A stretch of 64,000 bases of DNA from contig NZ_CP020469.1 of assembly GCF_003031405.1 (NCBI RefSeq), forward strand, positions 2,790,001 through 2,854,000. Direction: 5' to 3'. The notes under the pieces are model-generated. The model had not been told where the DNA came from and made no database searches. It was given only the letters and a program-made list of their open reading frames with translations. Origin of the DNA: Halomonas sp. 'Soap Lake #6'. GTDB lineage: Bacteria; Pseudomonadota; Gammaproteobacteria; Pseudomonadales; Halomonadaceae. Positions within the stretch are counted from its first letter, which is position 1; each line of letters begins with the position of its first letter. A program made the translations under genes and the position numbers. Shown here one piece after another: positions 10,764 to 19,418 of the stretch.

Positions 10764-12011
10764 TTATTCAAAAATGCGGTCAATAACAACATTTGCCGCT
10801 TCATCTTCACTAATAGGACCTACGCTAACGTTTTCTAAGTCACCAAACAAATCACCCGGCTGAGGCGTTGCCTGGCCAGAAGGTGAAACGCGCACCATCA
10901 GACGCACGTCGCGTACCTGGGAGATTTGTGCCTGGGGCGACATGGCGGCAGCATCATCTAGCACCACGGTGATAGGCAGCTCCGATACCTGAGCGCGCAC
11001 AACCGCCAAGGGTGGCAATTCACCCTCTCTATCTCGCGCAGTAATAAACACTGTCGCATCATTATCGACGCTGCCAACTAAGGCGTCATCCAGAGACACC
11101 TTAACCCGAACCCCTTGGCTTTGTGCCGCCGCCGCATCGGCTGTTTCTGGCTCAATACCTAAGCGCTGCTGGGCAACACGAATGCCGTCGCGTAGTGAAG
11201 CTGCAGTATTAGAGTCTTCAATATTGGCTGAGGCGCGGCGCCAGCGATCAATAGCTACTTCATAGTCGCCATTGTCAAAAGCATAAATACCCAGCACACC
11301 AAGTACCGTGGGCTGGCGTGGATCTTGCTCTAACGTTTCATCCACCAACGCCTGAACCTCTGGGGTTAGCTCGCGCTCAGCCATAAAGAAACGCAATTGG
11401 GTTAACTGAGCAAGCAACGGTGGAGTACGGCCATCGATTTCCATCAACCGCTCTAATGCAGCGGCAGCTTTCTCTGGCTGGCCTGAATCGCGGTATAGCG
11501 GAAAGAGTAAGCTCCATACATTGGGATTATTGGGCTGCCGCTCGGTTTCGGCCTCCATACGCTCAAGGTACATCGCTAAGGAGCCATCCGGGTCATTTCT
11601 CACTTCCTGCTGAATAGCATAAAGCGTAAGGTCGCCCTCAGCACCGTGTTGCTGATACCAAAACACACTCGCGACAACAACGCTTACCATTACAAGAGGA
11701 ACTACCAGCTTACCGGAAGTGGCAGCTTTTAATGGCCGCTTGGTTTGGATAACCGTATCTTCCAGCAGGCTGCGCTCAAGTTCTAGGCGGTCTTCTGCAA
11801 AGCGAGCTTCATCGATATCGCCTCGTTCACGGGCGGCTTCCAAAGAAGCCAAGCGGCGTTTAAAGATTGCCACGTTCTGTTCGGCGGAGGTGTCGTTGGC
11901 TTCAAAGTGGTGTAGCTGGTCACTCAGCGCACGGGCACTACGCATTGGTGCTATCAGTAGCCACAAGGCGGGCAGTAATAGTAGAGCAATTGCAATCCAA
12001 AGCGGTGTCAT
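10764..12011 (-). CDS. ccmI: Cytochrome c maturation protein CcmI
   Basis: CcmI belongs to the haem-ligation module and presents the C-terminus of apocytochrome c to CcmF/CcmH. The 415 residues show a first membrane helix (WIAIALLLLPALWLLIAP), a cytoplasmic loop with the LEAARERGDIDEARFAEDRLELE pattern (seen here as ERGDIDEARFAEDRLELE), a second helix near residue 105 (LVVPLVMVSVVVASVFWY), then periplasmic TPR-like helices and a beta-rich C-terminal domain (VKVSLDDAL, VFITARDREGE). It is the last gene of the ccm operon and overlaps ccmH by 4 bp. About 48 bp separate it from smc downstream. It is a separate gene, not fused to CcmH as in E. coli. Confidence 0.92.
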   Translation of the reverse strand: MTPLWIAIALLLLPALWLLIAPMRSARALSDQLHHFEANDTSAEQNVAIFKRRLASLEAARERGDIDEARFAEDRLELERSLLEDTVIQTKRPLKAATSGKLVVPLVMVSVVVASVFWYQQHGAEGDLTLYAIQQEVRNDPDGSLAMYLERMEAETERQPNNPNVWSLLFPLYRDSGQPEKAAAALERLMEIDGRTPPLLAQLTQLRFFMAERELTPEVQALVDETLEQDPRQPTVLGVLGIYAFDNGDYEVAIDRWRRASANIEDSNTAASLRDGIRVAQQRLGIEPETADAAAAQSQGVRVKVSLDDALVGSVDNDATVFITARDREGELPPLAVVRAQVSELPITVVLDDAAAMSPQAQISQVRDVRLMVRVSPSGQATPQPGDLFGDLENVSVGPISEDEAANVVIDRIFE

Positions 12012-12478
12012 GAAGACCTCTCGCGGTTGATCAGGGCATCCAGGCGGGCGCGCTCTTCAGCACTGAGAGCTTTTGCAGAAGCATTGCGTCGGGCACGAAC
12101 CATTAATATGACCACTAGAACCCCGACAAATATTAGCCCTATGGGAAGCCCCCATAGCAAATAGGTACGATTTTCCAACCGAGGGTTGTAAAGAATATAA
12201 TCGCCAAAACGCTGTACCATATGGTCGATAATTTCTATATCTGATTGACCATCCTGGAGCAGCAGGTAAACCCGTTCACGCATATCACCTGAAATGGGCG
12301 CATCGGAATCATCGATTGCTTGATTTTCACATAGCGGGCAGCGCATAGAAGCGGTTAAGTCACGGTAGCGCTTCTCCATCACTGGGTCATCAAACTCTCT
12401 AACTTCAATGCCACCGGCAATCACGCTTACTGCAAAAAGCAACATAAAAGCTGCTGAGAACGTACGAATTAACGCCAT
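12008..12478 (-). CDS. ccmH: Cytochrome c maturation thiol-disulfide protein CcmH (CcmL type)
   Basis: CcmH is a membrane-anchored periplasmic oxidoreductase that reduces the apocytochrome CXXCH motif or resolves its mixed disulfide. The 156 residues start with a signal anchor, then the family signature MRCPLCENQAIDDSDA with redox cysteines C47 and C50, a three-helix domain (MRERVYLLLQDGQSDIEI, RFGDYILYNP), and a C-terminal membrane helix (LLWGLPIGLIFVGVLVVI). It overlaps ccmG by 10 bp and ccmI by 4 bp, consistent with coupled translation. Confidence 0.94.
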   Translation of the reverse strand: MALIRTFSAAFMLLFAVSVIAGGIEVREFDDPVMEKRYRDLTASMRCPLCENQAIDDSDAPISGDMRERVYLLLQDGQSDIEIIDHMVQRFGDYILYNPRLENRTYLLWGLPIGLIFVGVLVVILMVRARRNASAKALSAEERARLDALINRERSS

Positions 12479-12996
12479 TTTTCCACCTCCGGCAAGATAC
12501 GTTCGCGAACATCTTCAGGCGATACATAGCCTTTATGGTGATAGCGAATAACACCGTCGGCATCGACTAAAAAGGTCTCCGGCGCACCGTAGACACCAAG
12601 GTCAAAGCCAAGGCTGCCATCGGGGTCAAAAATATTGACCTCAAAGGGGTCGCCAAACTCGCTTAAGAACTCCAGCCCTTTTTCGCGGGTATCGCGATAG
12701 TTGATACCTACCATACGAATATTATTGTCCGCCAACTCCAATAACTGTGGCATCTCTTGCTTACAGGCAGGACACCATTCGCCCCAGACATTGACCAGGG
12801 TAACCTCGCCTGTCAGCAACGTTTGATCTACCCGACGATTCTCATCGCGCAGTGTACTGGCTTCAAACGCCGGGAATTCACGCGCCATGAGCGCCGAATC
12901 CCGATCAGAGGGATTAATCCCCAACCCTTGATAAAGAAACAGCGCAATACCAATAAAGCCTACTGGTAACAGTAGGAGCAGCAACCGCCGGGTCAT
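12469..12996 (-). CDS. ccmG: Thioredoxin-like cytochrome c biogenesis protein CcmG/DsbE
   Basis: CcmG is a membrane-tethered periplasmic thioredoxin that supplies reducing power for apocytochrome c. The 175 residues begin with RR and a single membrane anchor (LLLLLLPVGFIGIALFLY), then a thioredoxin fold with the catalytic motif W74-C75-P-A-C78, the GEWCPACKQEMP context and a cis-proline region at YGAPETFLVD. The acidic active-site surroundings typical of CcmG are present. It sits between ccmF (4-bp overlap) and ccmH (10-bp overlap). Confidence 0.95.
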   Translation of the reverse strand: MTRRLLLLLLPVGFIGIALFLYQGLGINPSDRDSALMAREFPAFEASTLRDENRRVDQTLLTGEVTLVNVWGEWCPACKQEMPQLLELADNNIRMVGINYRDTREKGLEFLSEFGDPFEVNIFDPDGSLGFDLGVYGAPETFLVDADGVIRYHHKGYVSPEDVRERILPEVEKWR

Positions 12997-14999
12997 GCTG
13001 TAGCCTCCTTCGACGACACTTGGCCAGCAGTTGCGGGCGCTGTACTGCGCGCAGTTACACGGCGATAGCGCTTATCGATAATGGCCAGGATGCCGCCAAA
13101 TGCCATTAGCAAACCCCCCAACCATAGCCAGCGAACAAACGGTTTATATTGAATACGCATGGCGTAGCTACCGTCTTCCAGGTCCTCTCCCATGGCAACA
13201 TAAAGGTCACGGAACAAGCCTGGCCGTAGGGCTACCTGGGTCATTGGCATACCGGTAGCCAGATAAAGGCGCTTCTCAGGACGCATCACAAAGCTACGCC
13301 CTGATTCGCCACGCTGTACCTGGATAATCGAAGTGTCTGCCAAGAAGTTAGGTCCACGACGGCTAGTCAGCTCGGTCATGGTGAACTGGTAGCCAGCGAC
13401 CTCTACCGTGGTTCCTGGCGACATGCGGACGTTGCGCTCGATATTGTAGTTGGAAACGATGGCCACTCCCACGATGGTGACCGCAATACCAACATGCCCT
13501 AACACCATGCCCCAATAGGCAAGTGAAAGCTTGCGAAGGCCAGCCCCAAACGAGCTTGCATGGCGGGTCTTATCAAATAAATCGCGCACTATGGGCAGTA
13601 CAATCCAGAGCGCTGAAATAATGCCTAAAGCCACCCAAAGGTTCCACTCTCCGCTATACAGCAGCGGTACTGCTGCGCCTAGAATCAGTGATACCGCTCC
13701 CGCCAACCATAGCTTGCGGACTAGCTCACCAGCAGCCATTCCTTTCCAACGAGCCATGGGGCCAAGGCCCATGAAGATACACATCACAACCGTTAGCGGT
13801 ACAAATAGCGCGTTAAAGTAAGGAGGCCCTACGCTGATTTTACCCAGCCCCATGGAATCGAGAATTAACGGATACACCGTTCCCAACAATACAGTGACCG
13901 TCATAATGACCAGCAGGATATTGTTGATTAGCAGCAGAGAGTCGCGGGAAAGCCAGTTAAAACCAACTTTGTGACTTACCCGTGGCGCACGCAGTGCAAA
14001 TACCAACAGCGAGAGGGTCACCGTAATCGTCAGCAGCATCAGTATAAAGAAGCCACGAGATGGGTCATTGGCAAAAGCGTGTACCGATGTCAGTACGCCG
14101 GAGCGCACCAAGAAAGTGCCCAACAGTGAAAGCGAGAAAGTCGAAATCGCCAACAGTACCGACCAACTTTTAAACGAGCCGCGCTTTTCTGTCACTGCCA
14201 AAGAGTGCATCAGCGCAGTACCCGTAAGCCAAGGCAGCAGCGATGCGTTCTCGACCGGATCCCAGAACCACCAGCCGCCCCAGCCAAGCTCGTAGTAAGC
14301 CCACCAGCTACCCAAGGCGATACCCACGGTAAGGAATGCCCAAGCTAGATTCGTCCAGGGACGTGCCCAGCGGGTCCAGGCAGCGTCCAAACGACCACCC
14401 AAAAGCGCAGCAATAGCAAAAGCAAAGACGACAGAAAAGCCCACATAGCCCATATAAAGCATCGGTGGGTGTACGATCAGGCCAAAATCCTGAAGTAGCG
14501 GGTTCAGATCAGCACCATCCTGCGGCATGTTTGGTAACAGACGCTCGAAGGGATTTGAGGTCATTAAAATAAACAGCAGGAAGCCAACGCATACCATCCC
14601 CATAACGCCTTGGACACGTGCGACCATGTCTCGCGGCAAGTCACCTGAGAAGATCGATGCCGCGCAGCCCCAGCCCGCCAGCATCAAGCTCCAAAGCAGC
14701 ACCGAGCCTTCATGGTTACCCCACACCGCGCTAAATTTATAGTACCAGGGCAGCAGTGAGTTAGAGTTATTGGCAACGTTAGCAACACTAAAGTCATCTA
14801 ACATGTAGCTTGTCGTTAGGCAGATATAGGCAATCGCGACAAAGAAAAACTGACCTGCCGCCATTGGCCGGCCATAGGCCATCCATAACGGCCGACGCGT
14901 AGCCGCCCCAACCAGGGGCATAATCGCCTGCACAATCGCCATTAGCAGGGCAATAACCAGGGCAAAGTGGCCAATTTCTGGAATCATTTTAATGAACAT
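12993..14999 (-). CDS. ccmF: Haem lyase subunit CcmF
   Basis: CcmF is the integral membrane core of the haem lyase that attaches haem to apocytochrome c. The 668 residues carry many membrane helices, the tryptophan-rich WWAYYELGWGGWWFWDP motif that contacts haem, the NASLLPWLTGTALMHSL segment, and periplasmic histidines in the VHPPMLYMGY and LGHVGIAV segments. Length agrees with the family. It begins 60 bp after the ccmE stop and overlaps ccmG by 4 bp. A second in-frame ATG four codons in (MIPEIGHFAL) is the start that aligns with E. coli CcmF, so the N-terminus may be four residues shorter. Confidence 0.96.
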   Translation of the reverse strand: MFIKMIPEIGHFALVIALLMAIVQAIMPLVGAATRRPLWMAYGRPMAAGQFFFVAIAYICLTTSYMLDDFSVANVANNSNSLLPWYYKFSAVWGNHEGSVLLWSLMLAGWGCAASIFSGDLPRDMVARVQGVMGMVCVGFLLFILMTSNPFERLLPNMPQDGADLNPLLQDFGLIVHPPMLYMGYVGFSVVFAFAIAALLGGRLDAAWTRWARPWTNLAWAFLTVGIALGSWWAYYELGWGGWWFWDPVENASLLPWLTGTALMHSLAVTEKRGSFKSWSVLLAISTFSLSLLGTFLVRSGVLTSVHAFANDPSRGFFILMLLTITVTLSLLVFALRAPRVSHKVGFNWLSRDSLLLINNILLVIMTVTVLLGTVYPLILDSMGLGKISVGPPYFNALFVPLTVVMCIFMGLGPMARWKGMAAGELVRKLWLAGAVSLILGAAVPLLYSGEWNLWVALGIISALWIVLPIVRDLFDKTRHASSFGAGLRKLSLAYWGMVLGHVGIAVTIVGVAIVSNYNIERNVRMSPGTTVEVAGYQFTMTELTSRRGPNFLADTSIIQVQRGESGRSFVMRPEKRLYLATGMPMTQVALRPGLFRDLYVAMGEDLEDGSYAMRIQYKPFVRWLWLGGLLMAFGGILAIIDKRYRRVTARSTAPATAGQVSSKEATA

Positions 15000-15059
15000 G
15001 AGCGCTCCGAGATAGCACTGGGCAATAACAGCCTGCTTAGCAGCAGAACAGCCTGAGCG

Positions 15060-15569
15060 TTAGTATTCGCTAGCGTGTGGAACGCCTTGCTGCTCCAACC
15101 GCTCACCAACCTTAGCCGCTTTCGCTTGGAAGTCGGCAGGTGAGTAACCAGCCTCCTCCAGCGCTTGGGCGACTTCAGGAGGCATGTAGTTTTCGTCGTG
15201 GCGTGCTAACACCTTGTCGGCACGGAAACGTCCGTCCGCCTGCAACTCACCAACCACGACAACACCCTGCCCTTCACGAAACAGGTCCGGCAAAATACCG
15301 CTGTAGTAAACATTAAGGTCATCGACGTAGTCGGTTACCGTAAACTCAACATCGAGACTTTCCCGGTCGCGATAAACCGACCCCTCTTTCACCATCCCAC
15401 CCGCCCGAATCTGACGCTCAATAGGTGCATTACCTTGAGCAATTTGAACCGGACTAAAAAATAAATTGATATTAGCGCGCAGCGCATAGAGCGTTAGCCC
15501 AACGGCAATCGCCGTTAGTGATACTAACCCCAAAATAACAAACAGCTTTTGTTTACGTTTAGGCGTCAT
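15060..15569 (-). CDS. ccmE: Haem chaperone CcmE
   Basis: CcmE binds haem covalently in the periplasm and hands it from CcmC to CcmF. From the start [10 protein letters not shown] the protein has 169 residues: a short basic cytoplasmic tail, one membrane helix, and a beta-barrel OB domain. The haem-binding histidine is H124 in [12 protein letters not shown], with the conserved tyrosine Y128. A longer frame begins 16 codons upstream, but the chosen ATG has a GGGGA site 7 bases before it and lies inside the end of ccmD, overlapping it by 11 bp. Confidence 0.95.
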   Translation of the reverse strand: MTPKRKQKLFVILGLVSLTAIAVGLTLYALRANINLFFSPVQIAQGNAPIERQIRAGGMVKEGSVYRDRESLDVEFTVTDYVDDLNVYYSGILPDLFREGQGVVVVGELQADGRFRADKVLARHDENYMPPEVAQALEEAGYSPADFQAKAAKVGERLEQQGVPHASEY

Positions 15570-15804
15570 GGTGAACGTCCCCTTGAGCAGGTTTAACCGG
15601 TGCCTGCGCTGATCCATGTGGATAGCTTGCAGCTTGGTTTTCGCGTCGCGCGCGACGCTTCAAGCCTCGAAGCAACTGGCGGCGCTCTAACCGCGCATGC
15701 CACACAATTACCAGAAATAACAACGCAGTAACGCCCCAGGCAGACCATACGTACGGCCCATGGCCACCCATAGCGAGAAATTCATTAACTGAGGAGAAGA
15801 CCAT
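15559..15804 (-). CDS. ccmD: Haem exporter accessory protein CcmD
   Basis: CcmD is a small membrane protein that helps release holo-CcmE from the CcmABC complex. This 81-residue protein has the family start [15 protein letters not shown] followed by one membrane helix ([16 protein letters not shown]) and a basic cytoplasmic [14 protein letters not shown] segment. It shares one base with ccmC upstream and overlaps ccmE downstream by 11 bp. The C-terminal tail after residue 55 is longer than in E. coli CcmD and is low in complexity. Confidence 0.9.
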   Translation of the reverse strand: MVFSSVNEFLAMGGHGPYVWSAWGVTALLFLVIVWHARLERRQLLRGLKRRARRENQAASYPHGSAQAPVKPAQGDVHHDA

Positions 15805-16544
15805 TAACGTAACTCCTCTATTAGATCACGTACCCAGCGCTTATTGGCTTCACGGCGTAAAATTTCGCTTCGAGTGCGCATCAGGGTTAATCCAATAAAA
15901 AAGCTATAAAACCCCAGTACCATGATTAACAACGGTGCCCACATCTCCATGGGCATGGCTGCACGGCCGGTAATAGTAAAAGTGGCGGGCTGGTGGAGCG
16001 TGTACCACCAGTCAACAGAGTACTTAATAATCGGAATATTAATGACGCCTACCATTGTCAGCACTGAGGCCGCTCGGGAGCCACTATCACGACTACTAAA
16101 CGCCCCACGCAGCGCGATAACACCCAAGTACAAAAACAGTAAAATCAGCATGGAGGTAAGGCGGGCATCCCACATCCACCATGTGCCCCACGTAGGCACG
16201 CCCCATACAGCGCCGGAAAATAGCGCAACAAACGTCATCGCCGCGCCTAGAGGAGCCATGACAGTGGCAGCCATATCAGCGATTTTAATTTTCCACACCA
16301 TAAACACTAGCCCAGCAATGGCCATGGAAACGAAAATCGACTGCGCCAAAAAAGCAGCTGGCACATGGACATAAATAATTCTGAAGCTATTGCCCTGCTG
16401 GTAGTCCGCAGGCGCAAACGCCAGCCCCCAAAGTGTGCCCGTTAGCAAAAGCAGCGCCGCTAATGCCCAAAACCAGGGCTGTAGCTTGGCACTAATAGCA
16501 TAAAACCACTTGGGTGATCTCAGTTTGTTAATAAAGGCCCACAT
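15804..16544 (-). CDS. ccmC: Haem exporter permease CcmC
   Basis: CcmC delivers haem to CcmE at the outer face of the inner membrane. The 246 residues form about six membrane helices, with the WWD-type signature WGTWWMWDARLTS near residue 120 and flanking histidines (VHVPAAF and LHQPA) that are the expected haem ligands. It lies between ccmB and ccmD with tight spacing (12 bp and 1-bp overlap). Confidence 0.95.
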   Translation of the reverse strand: MWAFINKLRSPKWFYAISAKLQPWFWALAALLLLTGTLWGLAFAPADYQQGNSFRIIYVHVPAAFLAQSIFVSMAIAGLVFMVWKIKIADMAATVMAPLGAAMTFVALFSGAVWGVPTWGTWWMWDARLTSMLILLFLYLGVIALRGAFSSRDSGSRAASVLTMVGVINIPIIKYSVDWWYTLHQPATFTITGRAAMPMEMWAPLLIMVLGFYSFFIGLTLMRTRSEILRREANKRWVRDLIEELR

Positions 16545-16556
16545 GGTTCCCGTCCT

Positions 16557-17294
16557 TTAACCGTTGATGCTGATACGTAGTGAAGCGGCGATAGCCCAGG
16601 GCGCTAGCATTAAAGCCACAGCCAACAGCGCGCCTAGAATTGCCAAGTGCGCTGTTACCCCATCCCCCATGATGGCCGCCTGTACGGCGCCTGCACCAAA
16701 AATAAGCACCGGAATATAAAGAGGCAGTACCAGCAAAGAAAGCAGTACGCCGCCGCGTGCTAACCCGACGGTTAGCGCTGCGCCAATCGCACCAATTAAG
16801 CTCAGGCTGGCCGTTCCAAGCGCCAGTGAAAGCGCTAATACGGCGTAACTACCCGTGGGTAAAGACAACATAATACCCAGCAGCGGTGCCATAAGCGCTA
16901 GTGGCAGGCCGGTAAGCAACCAATGAACGGCCACCTTTGCCAACCCCAGCGCTGCTAAGGGCTGCGGCGCCAAGAGTAGTTGTTCTAAACTGCCATCCTC
17001 ATAATCACTGCGAAATAGGCTATCCAAAGAGAGCAGTGCCGCCAGCAGTGCCGCTACCCATAATAGGCCCGGTGCAATAACCGCCAGCAGCTCAGGGTCT
17101 GGTGAAATACCAATCGGAAACAAGGTAATTACCAGCGCAAAAAACACCAGCGGGTTTAACACCTCACCGCGGCGGCGAAGCATCAGCATCATGTCACGTT
17201 TTAGCGTGGCATTAAGGGCAATTAAAAGCCCCCCTTTAGGATCATGCACAGGCATTACCGGGGAACTGATGGTGGCATTTGTGCTAGGCAACAC
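16557..17294 (-). CDS. ccmB: Haem exporter permease CcmB
   Basis: CcmB is the membrane partner of the ATPase CcmA. The 245 residues include the cytoplasmic start LKRDMMLMLRRRGEVLNPLVFF, typical of CcmB, and about six membrane helices. The extra N-terminal 25 residues (MLPSTNATISSPVMPVHDPKGG) are not usual, so the true start could be internal; the listed ATG lies 9 bp after ccmA with a GAAGGAGA site before it, which supports the longer form. Confidence 0.93.
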   Translation of the reverse strand: MLPSTNATISSPVMPVHDPKGGLLIALNATLKRDMMLMLRRRGEVLNPLVFFALVITLFPIGISPDPELLAVIAPGLLWVAALLAALLSLDSLFRSDYEDGSLEQLLLAPQPLAALGLAKVAVHWLLTGLPLALMAPLLGIMLSLPTGSYAVLALSLALGTASLSLIGAIGAALTVGLARGGVLLSLLVLPLYIPVLIFGAGAVQAAIMGDGVTAHLAILGALLAVALMLAPWAIAASLRISING

Positions 17295-17303
17295 TGTCTC
17301 CTT

Positions 17304-17942
17304 CTACCCCAGCTGTACTCTTCTAAGTACCGGTGACGCAGTTAGCTCGTGGTGTGTAGTAACCAGTACACATCCGCCTGCACTGGCATGTGCGACAAGC
17401 TGCGCTTCAAGCGCCGCAACACCGTGGCGGTCAATCGCTGTAAAAGGCTCATCCAGTACCCAAAGTGCTCGAGGAGTAAGCGTTAACCTTGCCAGCGCTA
17501 TACGTCGTTGCTGGCCAGCGGAAAGCTGGCCCGCCGGAACATCCTCAAATCCTCGCAGCCCGACTTTGCTCAACGCCTCTTCCCGCTGGGCCTCAGAGCC
17601 CTGCTCACCACTCAGCGCTTGATACCAAGCAAGGTTTTCCAGTGGAGAAAGCCCTGCTTTAACACCAGGGGCGTGGCCTAAATAGAGCAAATTGGCGAGA
17701 AAATGTTCACGAACGTCATGCATTAGCGAACCGTTCCAATAAAGCTCGCCATGGTAATCGCTTAGCTGGCCCGAGAGTATTTTTAGCAACGTCGTTTTGC
17801 CACTGCCATTGGGGCCTTCTATGCGTACGATCTCACCGCTCTGAATATCAAGATCGAGCCCTTCAAATAACCAGCGGTCATCACGTTCACATGCCAGTTG
17901 TCGGGCTTGTAGGCACAGGCTCAAAGTTCTCTCCAGCCACAT
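17304..17942 (-). CDS. ccmA: Haem exporter ATP-binding protein CcmA
   Basis: CcmA is the ABC ATPase of the CcmAB(CD) complex and drives release of haem-loaded CcmE. The 212 residues show Walker A GPNGSGKTT, the signature LSAGQQRR, Walker B ALWVLDEPF and the switch histidine in TTHHE. The pattern LACERDDRWLFEGL at the N-terminus is CcmA-like. It is the first gene of the minus-strand ccm operon. The promoter must lie in the 250 bp shared with the divergent S24 gene; I could not pick convincing boxes for it. Confidence 0.94.
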   Translation of the reverse strand: MWLERTLSLCLQARQLACERDDRWLFEGLDLDIQSGEIVRIEGPNGSGKTTLLKILSGQLSDYHGELYWNGSLMHDVREHFLANLLYLGHAPGVKAGLSPLENLAWYQALSGEQGSEAQREEALSKVGLRGFEDVPAGQLSAGQQRRIALARLTLTPRALWVLDEPFTAIDRHGVAALEAQLVAHASAGGCVLVTTHHELTASPVLRRVQLG

Positions 17943-18077
17943 TGATTTCGGGTCGAACTCTACACGGAAAGGCCCTTTGTCGCCAGTCAGGCTATGCGGT
18001 CTGGGGTCGCAGTATGATACACCTCAAAATTCGCTTAAACATAAACCCACGACACAACAGCACACTCACCACTAGCA

Positions 18078-18093
18078 CTGTATGCAAAAACAG
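18078..18093 (+). promoter_or_regulatory. SOS (LexA) box 1 before the S24 gene
   Basis: CTGTATGCAAAAACAG is an exact match to the gammaproteobacterial LexA core CTGT-N8-ACAG. It lies immediately upstream of a good -10 hexamer, TATACT (18097-18102), so LexA bound here would block RNA polymerase. No strong -35 is visible. The recA gene in this window has a related box. Confidence 0.8.
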
Positions 18094-18109
18094 GCTTATA
18101 CTACAAACA

Positions 18110-18125
18110 CTGTATGGAAAAACAC
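18110..18125 (+). promoter_or_regulatory. Second, degenerate SOS (LexA) box
   Basis: CTGTATGGAAAAACAC repeats box 1 with two changes, one in the last base of the ACAG half-site. It starts 32 bp after box 1, close to three turns of the helix, so two LexA dimers could sit on the same face. It falls just downstream of the predicted transcription start. Confidence 0.6.
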
Positions 18126-18196
18126 CACAGAACATAAACACAGCACTGCACTCAACCTCACGCCTAGGGAGCGGGCGCTGCATTGGAGAAACCACA

Positions 18197-18604
18197 ATGA
18201 CGATGTCAATGCCGGCACCAAAGCACCACCATAGCAATGCAATACATGCTGCTCCACCCATGGGCACGGCCCCCATAACTCGGCAGCGCTCTGCGATGCA
18301 TGTTACACGGCGTAATACTTACGCGCTCAAGGTACGCGGCGACCGCATGCGAGACAGCAATCTTTTTGATGGTGATGTTATAATTATTCGTCGTTATCAA
18401 CATGACACACAGCAAGAAACAGCAATTGTCACTATCAATCAACGTGAAGTTGCCTTAAAACGCCTTTCAATTAGCCGATTGGGCGTTCATTTATTGCCTG
18501 AAGACTCAGCAACGCCTGCCCTGTTTCTGCATAATTGTGATATTCAGGTATTAGGCATGGTAATGGGTATTGAGCAGCATCACTCAGCATCACAACACCA
18601 TTAG
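18197..18604 (+). CDS. UmuD/LexA-like S24 protein lacking the catalytic serine
   Basis: This 135-residue protein carries a single LexA/UmuD C-terminal fold at about residues 40-125: YALKVRGDRMRD, DGDVIII, VALKRL and VHLLPEDS line up with UmuD and LexA. In active members the motif is GDSM or GMSM; here the serine position is R50, so the Ser-Lys dyad is broken, while the lysine (K88 in ALKRL) remains. There is no helix-turn-helix; the first 40 residues are His/Pro/Ala-rich with no clear Ala-Gly or Cys-Gly cleavage site. The start is the ATG at 18197, with GGAG 8 bases before it; a longer frame runs back over the promoter and ccmA. Two SOS boxes lie upstream and no umuC is in the window. It could be an uncleavable UmuD-like partner or dominant-negative dimer subunit; that role is inference. 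Confidence 0.75.
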   Translation: MTMSMPAPKHHHSNAIHAAPPMGTAPITRQRSAMHVTRRNTYALKVRGDRMRDSNLFDGDVIIIRRYQHDTQQETAIVTINQREVALKRLSISRLGVHLLPEDSATPALFLHNCDIQVLGMVMGIEQHHSASQHH

Positions 18605-18645
18605 GCCTAGCCACGCTCTCCCATACTACTCAGGAGCACTCTATA

Positions 18646-19266
18646 TTGCGCTATCGGGTACCTCATTTAGCTCCTGTTCAATGGCACACTGCGGTAATAG
18701 AAGTTGAAAAAAGCCAATTCCTCACTTGGGTGTGCCACGCGCCGGATAAAGTTGCTTTTGATGCACTGCTGGATGCAGCAAAAGCAGCCCATCCCAATGC
18801 AAGCCACCACTGCACCGCCTTTATAGCGGGGCCTCCTGGGGAACAAACGCATATTGGTTTTTCAGATGATGGTGAACCTGGAGGAACAGCCGGAAGACCC
18901 ATGTATCAAGCTTTACACGGCAGCGGCTTAGGTGAAATAGGCTGTGTTGTTATCCGCTATTTTGGCGGTACAAAGCTTGGCACTGGCGGCTTAGCTCGCG
19001 CGTATGCACAAGCCGTAAACGCAGGCCTTGAAGCACTGCCTACACGGGAAGTCATTGAGCGGGACTACTACCAACTGAATGTTAGCTTTGCCCATGAAGC
19101 CATAGTACGTACCTGGTGCGATGAGCAGCAGATCCCGGTTCAGCAAGCAGACTATGATAGTGATGGCGTACGCCTAACCATTGGCTGGCCACGGGATGTC
19201 CCTCTCGCTCTTGAAACACTAGAAAATCGTCTAAAAATGCCAATTGGTATCCATAAAGCACCTTAG
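18646..19266 (+). CDS. yigZ: YigZ/IMPACT family protein
   Basis: A 206-residue protein with the IMPACT N-terminal domain: KSQFLTW, HPNASHHCTAFIAG, GFSDDGEPGGTAGRPM, RYFGGTKLGTGGLARAY, and a C-terminal ferredoxin-like DUF1949 region. The family (E. coli YigZ, yeast Yih1) is linked to translation stress and may bind RNA or protein; the bacterial role is not settled. The start is TTG at 18646, preceded by AGGAG at 9 bases; no ATG fits the family start. It follows the S24 gene after 41 bp and may be co-induced with it. Confidence 0.92.
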   Translation: MRYRVPHLAPVQWHTAVIEVEKSQFLTWVCHAPDKVAFDALLDAAKAAHPNASHHCTAFIAGPPGEQTHIGFSDDGEPGGTAGRPMYQALHGSGLGEIGCVVIRYFGGTKLGTGGLARAYAQAVNAGLEALPTREVIERDYYQLNVSFAHEAIVRTWCDEQQIPVQQADYDSDGVRLTIGWPRDVPLALETLENRLKMPIGIHKAP

Positions 19267-19354
19267 TTTTCTTTTTACCTAAGTCTATAAATACTTAAGC
19301 CAATCAATCCCTAAGTTAATTAATAAATGACGAAGCCAATAAACAATCCACCAG

Positions 19355-19399
19355 TAAAAAAGCGCAGCCTACACAAGCAATTGCTTGGCAAGCTGCGCT
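19355..19399 (-). terminator. Terminator of the oadGAB operon
   Basis: AGCGCAGC (19361-19368) pairs with GCTGCGCT (19392-19399). On the minus strand the stem is followed by six T residues. It lies 20 bp after the oadB stop. Confidence 0.8.
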
Positions 19400-19418
19400 C
19401 ACTGACTTTCCAGGCACC

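Noticed and set aside
12008..12478. Truncated CcmH
   Set aside because: At 156 residues it is short next to E. coli CcmH, but here the CcmI part is a separate gene, which is the common arrangement outside enterics.
17891..18196. N-terminal extension of the S24 protein by 102 codons
   Set aside because: It would start inside ccmA and cross the SOS-box promoter; the ATG at 18197 has a proper ribosome site.
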